NCBI RefSeq assembly: GCF_009650435.1
Contig: NZ_VVIP01000052.1
Location: forward strand, 1-64,000
Source: Foetidibacter luteolus
Lineage (GTDB): Bacteria; Bacteroidota; Bacteroidia; Chitinophagales; Chitinophagaceae
DNA: 64,000 nt
Direction of reading: 5' to 3'
This document shows, one piece after another, positions 19,325 to 27,139 of the stretch. The translations under genes and the position numbers were made by a program. Below the pieces are notes generated by a model that made no database searches, was not told the origin of the DNA, and worked only from the letters and a program-made list of their open reading frames with translations. Positions within the stretch are counted from its first letter, which is position 1; every line of letters starts with the position of its first letter.

Positions 19325-19500
19325 AATGGTGAGTAGGGAGTAGTGAGTGGTGAATGGTGAGTGGTGAATGGTGAATAGTGAATGGGTGGCAAAGGCATCC
19401 CACAGTGAAGAAACACATCGTACATCCCACATCGTACTTGTTTTCATCGTACATCCCACATCAAACATCTCACATGTTACCGGTACTTCGTAACTCGTAC
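19325..19500. repeat. Low-complexity dispersed repeats ('gtgagtggtgaatgg' and 'cgtacatcccacatc' types)
   Basis: 19325-19388 is a run of 'gaatggtgagtagtgagtgg' variants that also appears reversed at 50860-51000. 19418-19500 repeats the 'acatcgtacatcccacatc' words found at 3136-3336 and 63775-63965. No coding potential is seen. Confidence 0.65.
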
Positions 19501-19539
19501 TTTAACATAGCCTGCAAGCGAAAAGAGCAGCGTGTTACA

Positions 19540-19650
19540 CTTTGCGCCAGGGATTGAAGCGGTTACCCCGCTGAGGCCATCGCAGCCCGGCTTTGTGGCG
19601 GAGTAATAGCGTAAAGCCCGGCCCGCCCTGTATTTTGGTGGGGGCGCCCT
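19540..19650 (+). repeat. Dispersed repeat family A, copy 3
   Basis: Contains 'cgccagggattgaagcggtt', 'accccgctgaggcc', 'ggcggagtaatagcg' and 'aaagcccggcccgccctg'. It lies about 65 bases upstream of paaZ and has the same orientation as the copy at 8187. Confidence 0.7.
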
Positions 19651-19714
19651 GCATTTCTTTCCTTTGCGTTTAAATTAGTATGTTAGTCAAGGCTAATAGC
19701 TAAAACAATGCTGT

Positions 19715-21766
19715 ATGAAAAAACTGGATAACTATATTCTGGGCCGCTGGATAGCGGGAGACGGGGACGGGCAAACCTTGTTTAACGCTTACACCGGCCG
19801 ACCGATAGCTGCGGCAACTACCCGCGGGCTTGACTTTGCCGCCATTCTTAACTATGCCAGGCAAAAAGGTAACCCTGCTCTGCGCAGCATGACGTTTAGG
19901 GAACGTGGCCTGATGCTGAGGGCGCTGGCCCTGCACCTGCGCAACCACCTGGACGGGTTTTATACTGTAAGCTACCAGACCGGCGCCACAAAAAACGATA
20001 GCTGGATTGATATTGAAGGCGGCATCGGCAACCTGTTTGCCTACGCATCGCTGCGGCGAAAATTTACCGACGAAAGTTTTTGCCTTGATGGCGAACCCCA
20101 CCAGTTGAGCAAAGGCGGCAGTTTTATGGCCCAGCACCTGCTGGTGCCCAAAGAAGGTGTGGCCGTACATATTAACGCGTTTAACTTTCCTGTATGGGGC
20201 ATGCTGGAAAAAATAGCCGTAAACCTGCTGGCAGGTGTGCCGGCGGTGGTAAAACCGGCAACGGTAACATCGTATTTAACGGAAGCCGTGGTGCGGCAGA
20301 TTGCCGCATCGGGCATTTTGCCGGATGGCGCTTTGCAACTGGTTTGTGGTTCTGCAGGAGATATGCTGGACTATGTAACAGCGCAGGATGTGGTTACATT
20401 TACAGGATCGGCAGGTACGGGGCAAATGCTGAAATCTCACAAGCGCATACTGGAAGAAAATGTGCCTTTTAATATGGAGGCAGACAGCCTTAACTGCATA
20501 GTATTGGGAGAAGATGTAACTGCGGATATGCCGGAATGGGAAATATTTATTAAAGAAGTACGAAAGGAAATGACGGTAAAGGCAGGGCAAAAATGTACTG
20601 CTGTGCGCCGCATATTTGTGCCGGCCAATAAGCTGGAAGATGTGAAGATTGCTTTAGGCAATGCTCTGGCACAAACAAGTATAGGTAATCCACTGAATGA
20701 GAAAGTGCGAATGGGTAGCCTGGCCGGGCAACAACAACGCACAGAAGTAAAGGAACAGGTACAGAAGTTACTGGCCTCCTGCCAGGTAATATATGGTTCG
20801 CTGGATAGTGTGCAGGTAATTGACGCCGATGCGGAAAAAGGAGCTTTTGTAAGTCCGTTGCTGCTGTTAAACCAGCGGCCCCTGTTCTCCCATGCGGTGC
20901 ATGAGGTGGAAGCTTTTGGCCCTGTGGCTACGCTGATGCCCTACACAGGCATGGATGAAGCGGTGCATCTTTCCCGTATGGGTAAGGGTTCGCTTTGTTC
21001 TACCATTGTAACAGCGGACAGTCAATTGGCCAGGCGATATGTATTGGGGGCGGCAACACACCATGGCCGCATACTGGTACTCAACCGCTCCTGCGCGGGT
21101 GAGAGTACGGGGCATGGTTCCCCGCTGCCGTTATTGGTGCATGGCGGGCCGGGCAGGGCTGGCGGCGGAGAAGAAATGGGCGGCATACGCGGTGTAAAAC
21201 ATTACATGCAACGGGTGGCGGTGCAGGGTTCGCCAACGGATATTACCGCCATCAGTGGTGTTTACCAGCAGGGGGCAACGGGCAGGCAGGATGCAATACA
21301 CCCTTTTCGCAAGCATTTTGAAGAGGTACAGGTGGGCGACCAGTTGCTCACGGGCAAACGTACCATTACAGAAAGTGATATTATCGCTTTCGCCAACCTT
21401 AGCTGGGATCATTTTTATGCGCATGTAGATGCTACCTCACTGGAAGGCACCATGTTTGAAAAGCCTGTAGCCCATGGCTACCTTATACTAAGCGCCGCGG
21501 CAGGCCTTTTTGTAGAAAACAGTGCCAAATGCCCGGTACTGCTTAACTACGGTATTGATGAACTGCGGTTTACCAAGCCAGTATATGCCGGCAACACCAT
21601 TCAGGTGCGTTTTACCTGCAGGGAAAAACTTAACCAGGATGCGAAAGACGAAAATGATGTACCTAAGGGTATTGTAAAATGGCTGGTGGAAGTAACGGAT
21701 GAAACCGGTGAACAGGTTGCCGTAGGAACTATTTTAACTATGGTGGCTAAAAAAACAACGCTGTAA
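19715..21766 (+). CDS. paaZ: PaaZ-type bifunctional aldehyde dehydrogenase / enoyl-CoA hydratase
   Basis: Ring-opening enzyme of aerobic phenylacetate degradation. Residues about 1-520 are an aldehyde dehydrogenase domain, with the catalytic cysteine in VKAGQKCTAVRR near residue 293 and the conserved glutamate in FNMEADSLN near 255. Residues about 540-683 are a MaoC-type hydratase domain (FANLSWDHFYAHVDATS, then FEKPVAHGYLILS). In the known pathway it hydrolyses oxepin-CoA and oxidises the aldehyde formed. Length 683 aa is standard. No other paa gene is in the window, so its partners must be elsewhere or it serves another aromatic-CoA route. Confidence 0.93.
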   Translation: MKKLDNYILGRWIAGDGDGQTLFNAYTGRPIAAATTRGLDFAAILNYARQKGNPALRSMTFRERGLMLRALALHLRNHLDGFYTVSYQTGATKNDSWIDIEGGIGNLFAYASLRRKFTDESFCLDGEPHQLSKGGSFMAQHLLVPKEGVAVHINAFNFPVWGMLEKIAVNLLAGVPAVVKPATVTSYLTEAVVRQIAASGILPDGALQLVCGSAGDMLDYVTAQDVVTFTGSAGTGQMLKSHKRILEENVPFNMEADSLNCIVLGEDVTADMPEWEIFIKEVRKEMTVKAGQKCTAVRRIFVPANKLEDVKIALGNALAQTSIGNPLNEKVRMGSLAGQQQRTEVKEQVQKLLASCQVIYGSLDSVQVIDADAEKGAFVSPLLLLNQRPLFSHAVHEVEAFGPVATLMPYTGMDEAVHLSRMGKGSLCSTIVTADSQLARRYVLGAATHHGRILVLNRSCAGESTGHGSPLPLLVHGGPGRAGGGEEMGGIRGVKHYMQRVAVQGSPTDITAISGVYQQGATGRQDAIHPFRKHFEEVQVGDQLLTGKRTITESDIIAFANLSWDHFYAHVDATSLEGTMFEKPVAHGYLILSAAAGLFVENSAKCPVLLNYGIDELRFTKPVYAGNTIQVRFTCREKLNQDAKDENDVPKGIVKWLVEVTDETGEQVAVGTILTMVAKKTTL

Positions 21767-21779
21767 GACCGGCGGCAAT

Positions 21780-21880
21780 TTTTTGATACCAGCGACAGTA
21801 TTTTATGGTCCCGAAACTTCGGGATTCCTTGCGTCGCAATCCGTTCATCAGTTGGTTCAATGGGCGGCTTTTCAGACCCG
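21780..21880 (-). repeat. Dispersed repeat family B, copy with 'gataccagc' arm
   Basis: Contains 'ttttttgataccagcg', 'tatggtcccgaaacttcggg' and 'ccttgcgtcgcaatccg'. It is the reverse complement of the arrangement at 32340-32405, 34143-34205 and 58905-58995. A separate CTGCCAGG/CCTGGCAG hairpin follows at 21904-21925. Confidence 0.65.
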
Positions 21881-21983
21881 GGTATGCTGCCATTGCCACA
21901 ATGCTGCCAGGCAAAGACCTGGCAGGGCAGGGCAAAAATTTTTTCACTTTATAATTTCTCACTATATTCATTCCCGTCTTCGA

Positions 21984-22018
21984 AGTTGCAGCCCTACCGG
22001 GGCTATGCAACTTTTTTT
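21984..22018 (+). terminator. Strong intrinsic terminator just upstream of the ATP-grasp operon
   Basis: Stem AGTTGCA-GCCC with GGGC-TA-TGCAACT closes a small loop and is followed by a run of seven T residues. It ends about 24 nt before the ATG at 22042. It may simply end the paaZ transcript, or act as an attenuator for the operon that follows, since almost no room remains for a separate promoter. Confidence 0.8.
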
Positions 22019-22041
22019 ATATACACTTAAAACTAAAGCTC

Positions 22042-23493
22042 ATGAGTACCCAGGCATTATTGCAGGCTTACGACTGCACGAAAGAAATATGGGATGAAAT
22101 GTGCTGTGACAAGCAAACCATCCGGGAACAGTATGCCAAAGTATTCGAAGCGCTGCAGCACCTGCAGGTAAACGACCTGGAACAGAAGGACCGCCTTGCT
22201 GGTGAACTGTTTATGAACCAGGGCATTACTTTTACCGTTTACAGCGACAATGCCGGCATTGAACGTATTTTTCCCTTCGACATTATTCCCCGTATCATCA
22301 CCAACAAGGAATGGGATACTATTGAAAAAGGCATCAAGCAGCGGCTGAAAGCGCTGAACATGTTCCTGAAAGATATTTACAACGACCAGAACATTATCAA
22401 AGACAATATTATACCCGCTGAACTGATTGCCTCCTGCCCTCATTATACCCGTGAAGTGCATGGCATACAGGTACCCCATGATATTTATGTGCACATAAGC
22501 GGTATTGACCTGATACGCGGCGATGACGGCAAGTTTTACATACTGGAAGATAACCTGCGTACACCCAGTGGTGTAAGCTATATGCTGGAAAACCGGGAAG
22601 TTACCAAGCGCATCTTCCCGGATATGCTGGCGGCCAACAAAGTAAGGATGGTGAACAACTATCCGCTGCTGCTGCACCAGATATTGCTTTCACTTGCGCC
22701 TCAGCAGATATCCAATCCTACGGTGGTGCTGTTAACACCGGGTGTATATAATTCTGCCTATTACGAGCATACTTTTTTGGCAAGATCAATGGGTATACCG
22801 CTGGTAGAAGGCCGCGACCTGGTGATTGATAACCACAAAGTGTATATGAAAACCACCCGTGGGCTGGAGCAGGTACATGTTATTTACCGCCGCATAGATG
22901 ATGAATACATAGACCCACTTGTATTTAAACCGGAAAGCGTGTTGGGCGTGCCGGGCATTATGGGCGTGTACCGCAAGGGTAATGTGGCCCTGGTAAACGC
23001 GGTGGGTAACGGTGTGGCGGATGATAAAGCCGTGTATGCTTATGTGCCGGCCATGATAAAATATTACCTGAACGAAGAACCCGTTCTGTCAAACGTGCCT
23101 ACGTATGAATTAGAAAATGAAGATGCCCGCCAGTATGTGTTTGATAATATTGAGAAAATGGTGGTTAAGCGTACCAACCAGTCCGGCGGTTATGGTATGA
23201 TAATGGGCAACACGGTAAAAGAAGAAGACTGGGTAAAGGCGAAAGCTGAGATTGAAGCGGACCCCCGCAGTTTTATTGCCCAGCCGATTATCAAGCTCTC
23301 TACGGTGCCTTGCTTTATTGATGGGAAATTTCAGCCAAGGCATGTGGACCTGAGGCCTTATGCCCTTTGTGGCGCCAACGGGGTGCAGATTGTGCCCGGT
23401 GGCCTTACCAGGGTAGCCCTTAAGCAGGGGTCGCTGGTGGTAAATTCATCACAGGGCGGCGGCAGCAAAGACACCTGGGTGGTTGACCTGTAA
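22042..23493 (+). CDS. Circularly permuted ATP-grasp type 2 protein
   Basis: 483-aa member of the circularly permuted ATP-grasp family (formerly DUF404/DUF407). Typical sequence includes GITFTVYSDNAGIERIFPFDIIPRII near 55-80, the SGIDLIRGDDGKFYILEDNLRTPSGVSYMLENR block near 153-185, and VVKRTNQSGGYGMIMGN near 373-390 with the ATP-binding lysine and Gly loop, ending in PGGLTRVALKQGSLVVNSSQGGGSKDTW. It heads an operon with an alpha-E protein and a transglutaminase. This conserved trio is predicted to make and process a peptide or amide; the product is not known. Confidence 0.93.
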   Translation: MSTQALLQAYDCTKEIWDEMCCDKQTIREQYAKVFEALQHLQVNDLEQKDRLAGELFMNQGITFTVYSDNAGIERIFPFDIIPRIITNKEWDTIEKGIKQRLKALNMFLKDIYNDQNIIKDNIIPAELIASCPHYTREVHGIQVPHDIYVHISGIDLIRGDDGKFYILEDNLRTPSGVSYMLENREVTKRIFPDMLAANKVRMVNNYPLLLHQILLSLAPQQISNPTVVLLTPGVYNSAYYEHTFLARSMGIPLVEGRDLVIDNHKVYMKTTRGLEQVHVIYRRIDDEYIDPLVFKPESVLGVPGIMGVYRKGNVALVNAVGNGVADDKAVYAYVPAMIKYYLNEEPVLSNVPTYELENEDARQYVFDNIEKMVVKRTNQSGGYGMIMGNTVKEEDWVKAKAEIEADPRSFIAQPIIKLSTVPCFIDGKFQPRHVDLRPYALCGANGVQIVPGGLTRVALKQGSLVVNSSQGGGSKDTWVVDL

Positions 23494-23609
23494 ACAGGCA
23501 GGTGAGTGGTAAGTGGCAAGTGTGCTTGCACATCAACGTTTGATTACACAATTAGTAACCGGTAGCATGAAACCGGTAACTTACTTAAAAGAGAAATTAA
23601 ACATACTCT

Positions 23610-24551
23610 ATGCTTAGTAGAATAGCTGACTCTTTATTCTGGCTTAACCGTTATATGGAACGGGCAGATGGCTTGCTGTTGGTAACCAAAACAATCTATA
23701 TTCTTTCGCTGGATAAGGGTGTGAACAACAACCTTACCTGGCGCCCTGTAATAGAAACTTTTACCCATGCGGAAGAAGACAAAATAGCGCTGCTGGAGAA
23801 TAATACAGATGCTTCTCTAAACCTGCTGCTGGCCGATACCACCAATCTTAATTCGTTAAAAATACTCCTGACCCGTGCCCGGGAAAATGCCAGGGGCGTG
23901 CAGGATTATATAACCAAAGAAGTGTGGGAACAGGTTAACCAGATGTACCACCTGGTAAATAACCCTAACCTGCCCAATAAGCTTACCAGCTATTCGGCGC
24001 TGGAAACTATAGAAAACTTTTTGCGCAACAGCTTATTGTACACGGGTGTAACAGATATTACCATGCCCCGGGGCACTGGCTGGAGCTTTATGAACCTGGG
24101 CCGTTATATAGAGCGCTGCCTGCTTACCCTGGAAACCACAGACAAGCAATACGCTGATATACAGTACAACATAGCACAGCAAAACGATATATTGCAGTGG
24201 CGGTACCTGCTGCTTTCACTGTCTGGGTACGAGCTGCACCTGAAAACATACCGTACCAACAACTACAACAAAAACGTATTGCACCAGGTGTTGATTAACG
24301 AAAACTTTCCGCACTCCGTTCTTTACTCGTTAAGCCGCATAGGCAAATACCTTGAAACCGTGGTTAGTGAAAACAAGACACCTGATAATGAAGCTCTTTT
24401 GCGCCTATTTGGCCGCCTGTACAGCCGTGTAAAATATGTGGATTTCGATAGCCTTAACAGCAGTACCTTGCAGCAGTTTTTAACCGAGGTACGCTATGAA
24501 CTGTTTGAATTCAGCAAACAGGTGGCGCATAACTTTTTCTCTTATTCATAA
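23610..24551 (+). CDS. Alpha-E domain protein (DUF403)
   Basis: All-helical 313-aa protein of the alpha-E family, starting MLSRIADSLFWLNRYMERADG, which is the family hallmark. The function is unknown; it almost always accompanies a circularly permuted ATP-grasp protein and a transglutaminase-like protein, as here. It is 116 nt after the ATP-grasp gene and 9 nt before the transglutaminase gene, so co-expression is likely. Confidence 0.92.
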   Translation: MLSRIADSLFWLNRYMERADGLLLVTKTIYILSLDKGVNNNLTWRPVIETFTHAEEDKIALLENNTDASLNLLLADTTNLNSLKILLTRARENARGVQDYITKEVWEQVNQMYHLVNNPNLPNKLTSYSALETIENFLRNSLLYTGVTDITMPRGTGWSFMNLGRYIERCLLTLETTDKQYADIQYNIAQQNDILQWRYLLLSLSGYELHLKTYRTNNYNKNVLHQVLINENFPHSVLYSLSRIGKYLETVVSENKTPDNEALLRLFGRLYSRVKYVDFDSLNSSTLQQFLTEVRYELFEFSKQVAHNFFSYS

Positions 24552-24560
24552 GCATATAAA

Positions 24561-25523
24561 ATGCCCATATTCAGGATACATCACGTAACTAAATACGAGT
24601 ACGACAGACCGGTAAAAGAGAGCATGAATGAAATAAAAATCTTTCCCTATCCATGCCCAGAACAGGAAACATTATCTCACGAAACAGCCATAAGCGGCCA
24701 GCCCGATGTTCAGTATTTTAAAGATTACTGGGGTAATAAGGCCGGCGTTTTCAGCCTGATGGCCCCGCACAAAGAAATGGTGATAGAGAGCCGGCTGGTG
24801 CTGCGTACCACGTCTTCCTCCCAGATACAGTTTAATTTTCATGCCGGCTTTGATGAACTGAAGCAGGACATGAAAGGCAAACTGCAGTTGCTGGAGCTGT
24901 CAACGCCCGAAAACATACAGTCGCAGCCGGAAATAGATAAAATTGTACAGCATTTTTACGAACCAGGTAAAAGCGTTGCACAGGTAACAGAGCAATGCTG
25001 CGAATACATTTTCAAGTATTTTAAATACATAAAAGGCATTACGGATATAGAGTCAACCGTGGATGAAATATTGGCGCACCGCAGCGGTGTTTGCCAGGAT
25101 TTTGCCCATGTAATGCTGCAGGTGCTGCGTACATTGGGCATACCATCGCGTTATGTAAGCGGCTATATATGCCCCAACAAAAGCGGCATGCGCGGCGAGG
25201 GCGCTACCCATGCCTGGGTAGAAGCCTGGATGCCCGGCTATGGCTGGGCAGGTATAGACCCTACCAACAACGTATGGACCACTAATTCCCACATTAAGCT
25301 GGCTGTAGGACGCAGTTTTAAAGATTGCACCCCCGTGAAAGGTACGTTTAAGGGCCCTTCCAAACAGCGCCTTTCCATCCACGTTTCTGTTGGTTACGAG
25401 GATGGCCATGTGTTTGAAGAAGTGAACAATGTAAAAATGCATGTATCCCCTTCCGATTCTAAAGAGGAAATATTTGTTGATGAAAGCTTTGGACAGCAAC
25501 AGCAGCAGCAACAACAACAATAA
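24561..25523 (+). CDS. Transglutaminase-like cysteine protease family protein
   Basis: 320 aa with an N-terminal beta region typical of this operon (MPIFRIHHVTKYEYDRPVKES) and a transglutaminase core. The catalytic triad is visible: Cys in HRSGVCQDFAHVML near 180, His in GATHAWVEAWMPGYGW near 221, Asp in GIDPTNN near 236. No signal peptide is seen. The C-terminus ends in nine glutamines encoded by a CAG/CAA tract (25496-25520), an expandable microsatellite. Members of this family are thought to hydrolyse or form amide bonds with the ATP-grasp partner's product. Confidence 0.92.
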   Translation: MPIFRIHHVTKYEYDRPVKESMNEIKIFPYPCPEQETLSHETAISGQPDVQYFKDYWGNKAGVFSLMAPHKEMVIESRLVLRTTSSSQIQFNFHAGFDELKQDMKGKLQLLELSTPENIQSQPEIDKIVQHFYEPGKSVAQVTEQCCEYIFKYFKYIKGITDIESTVDEILAHRSGVCQDFAHVMLQVLRTLGIPSRYVSGYICPNKSGMRGEGATHAWVEAWMPGYGWAGIDPTNNVWTTNSHIKLAVGRSFKDCTPVKGTFKGPSKQRLSIHVSVGYEDGHVFEEVNNVKMHVSPSDSKEEIFVDESFGQQQQQQQQQ

Positions 25524-25603
25524 AAATTTTGCATTTGCAAGTAATTGCACTTAAATACCAGCATTAACCCTCGTGGCATCTTCGTTTCAAATATGATTCG
25601 TTG

Positions 25604-25634
25604 TGATTGGATCTTTCAACGAAAGAACCAATCA
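25604..25634. other. Long hairpin downstream of the transglutaminase gene
   Basis: TGATTGG / CCAATCA arms plus an inner CTTTC / GAAAG stem with an AAC loop, about 80 nt past the stop codon. There is no T-tract, so it may stabilise the mRNA end rather than terminate. The rest of the 230-base gap shows nothing else. Confidence 0.4.
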
Positions 25635-25755
25635 TAATCAATCCGTTTATCTCCTGTGCAGATGGTATCGTCCCGTATCACCTGCAGTCAGCAAAGCCAC
25701 CTGCCGGCAGGTTTAATTACAGCTATTAAGAACATGCTGTTGGTACTAAATAACT

Positions 25756-26298
25756 ATGCCAGTATTTTTAGCAGCGCTTTTAGCTATTTTGTTGCAATTT
25801 GCAGCCCTGAAAAACATGGCTATGAAAGGATTTGCACTGTACAGGATACTTACGCTTTTGGTAAATGTTATTTGCACAATATTTGGTATGGGGCTTTTTT
25901 TCTTTTTAGGGGTTGTGTTTACCGAACCAGGGGTATTATTGCAGTTCCTGGTATTGCTGGCTGTAATGCTTTATGCATGGCATGCAAACAGGTTTTTGTT
26001 AAAGGTGCTTATTAAGAAAGAGCTAAGTACACGCAAGCACAGGGATTGGTTACAGGTAAACGCCATCGTTACTGTTATATTCTCCGCGGGAATCATTTTC
26101 CAGTCAATAAGCATTATGAACAACCCCACTGAAGCCCTTGAAATTATCAAGCAATTTCGGCATCCAAATCCTAAGCAATTATTAGAGAATGTAAGCATTG
26201 TTATGCTGGTAGTGGCAGGCATTTTATTAGCTCATGTTGCCTGGACTTACTTTCTTATCCGCAGGCATAAAGAATACTTTATCAACGAGAATATTTAG
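25756..26298 (+). CDS. Small integral membrane protein of unknown function
   Basis: 180-aa protein with four to five hydrophobic segments (about 3-20, 30-55, 60-82, 100-118 and 147-170) and a charged loop (KKELSTRKHRDWLQ) near 90. I recognise no family. Neighbouring genes on both sides belong to other functions. A longer overlapping ORF in another frame (25656-26015) lacks protein-like composition. Confidence 0.65.
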   Translation: MPVFLAALLAILLQFAALKNMAMKGFALYRILTLLVNVICTIFGMGLFFFLGVVFTEPGVLLQFLVLLAVMLYAWHANRFLLKVLIKKELSTRKHRDWLQVNAIVTVIFSAGIIFQSISIMNNPTEALEIIKQFRHPNPKQLLENVSIVMLVVAGILLAHVAWTYFLIRRHKEYFINENI

Positions 26299-26623
26299 CT
26301 GTTGTTTCACGTATTTGCAGTAGTAGCGAAGAAGGACTCTATGCTAGGGCGGATGCTGAAAAACATCTAACTGCTGCAGTATCAGTATAGCTTATGGGGG
26401 TAGCTGGGTAACTGAATTATGCGAAGGGTATACGTAATGCTCCGGGATAATGTTTTAGTTGCTCAGTAAAGATATGGCGTACAAGTGTTCCAATCTTGCT
26501 GCTTTGCCACGCAAGATTGCTCAACCAAAGCCTCATAGTAGCAATCCTGCTGGTCCCATAAAAAAGCCAATGTCCGCGCAATCCTTGCCATTACTGGCTT
26601 TTAAAAATATTTTCTCCAAATTA
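26299..26623. other. Intergenic region with a family-B repeat fragment
   Basis: No credible gene. At about 26470-26575 it holds 'gcgtacaagtgttcc', 'aaagcctcatagtagcaatc' and 'tggtcccataaaaaa', matching the layout of the family-B copy at 40017-40080. A possible 80-codon ORF (26459-26701) reads through this repeat and looks spurious. Confidence 0.5.
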
Positions 26624-26654
26624 TTTGGTAGTGTTATCTCAAATCTTAATTTTG
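26624..26654 (+). promoter_or_regulatory. Bacteroidota-type promoter of the sulfatase cluster
   Basis: TTTG at 26624-26627, a 19-nt spacer, then TAATTTTG at 26647-26654. This fits the known Bacteroidota housekeeping consensus (TTTG at -33, TAnnTTTG at -7, about 19-21 nt apart). It predicts transcription starting near 26661, about 95 nt before the poly-cysteine leader ORF and 480 nt before SusC. Confidence 0.7.
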
Positions 26655-26754
26655 CCTATCAATTTAGTAGACTAATAATTTACCACCAGAAGTTTTACTA
26701 ACAAGGTTTTAAAACAAGCGCAACCGGGCCTGCAAGCGGCCTGGTTATTCACCA

Positions 26755-26886
26755 ATGAAAAATGCGTTTATGAGCACAACTAACATCATGCACCAACCCG
26801 GTGCAGCCAACCTGGTGGTATTTCACACCCCATCTGTTTCCTCCTGTTTTACACAACAAGATTGTTGTTGTACATGCTGTTGTTGA
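26755..26886 (+). CDS. Poly-cysteine leader peptide (putative cysteine-sensing attenuator)
   Basis: A 43-codon ORF too short for standard gene calling. Six of its last seven sense codons are cysteine (TGT TGT TGT ACA TGC TGT TGT, then TGA); a seventh Cys is at residue 31. The peptide ends QQDCCCTCCC. It sits about 95 nt after a good promoter and 253 nt before the SusC start codon. The first Cys codons also lie in an ACAACA/TGTTGT hairpin (26853-26868). By analogy with poly-cysteine leader ORFs that control sulfur genes in mycobacteria, ribosome stalling at these codons when Cys-tRNA is scarce could switch on the downstream sulfatase operon. Existence of the ORF is seen directly; the regulatory role is inference. 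Confidence 0.7.
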   Translation: MKNAFMSTTNIMHQPGAANLVVFHTPSVSSCFTQQDCCCTCCC

Positions 26887-27139
26887 TGCAAACATTTGCC
26901 TAAATACTTTGATGAAGTAATTGCCGGGCGTATGCTGCCATGCATGTATTGTAAATGGTGGTAAATTTATTAGCCATGCTGTGCTGCTATGCCCCGGCAT
27001 CATCATTCTTCACTTAAAAATATTCTCCTTTAGCTGCGTTTAATGCCGGCTAATCGAATCAATACTATTTCCTGTTTAACAATCCATGCTGTCAGTAGTG
27101 CATTGGCGGCATGGCATCACTATCACTAAAACAACTGAA
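26887..27139 (+). promoter_or_regulatory. Leader region between poly-cysteine ORF and SusC
   Basis: Holds no other ORF of note. TGCCGGG (26922-26928) can pair with CCCGGCA (26993-26999), enclosing a smaller GCATG/CATGC pairing, which could form a mutually exclusive fold with the leader ORF's own hairpin. No T-tract follows, so if attenuation occurs it would be Rho-dependent or act on translation. Confidence 0.4.

Noticed and set aside
19715..21766. paaZ as part of a phenylacetate degradation cluster
   Set aside because: No other paa gene is visible in the window, so only the single gene is claimed.
26459..26701. 80-codon ORF upstream of the sulfatase cluster
   Set aside because: It reads through a family-B fragment and the promoter, and shows no domain-like sequence.
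26749..27006. 85-codon ORF on the minus strand over the sulfatase-cluster leader
   Set aside because: It is antisense to the poly-Cys ORF and SusC leader, has no protein-like composition, and the plus-strand promoter and leader explain the region better.
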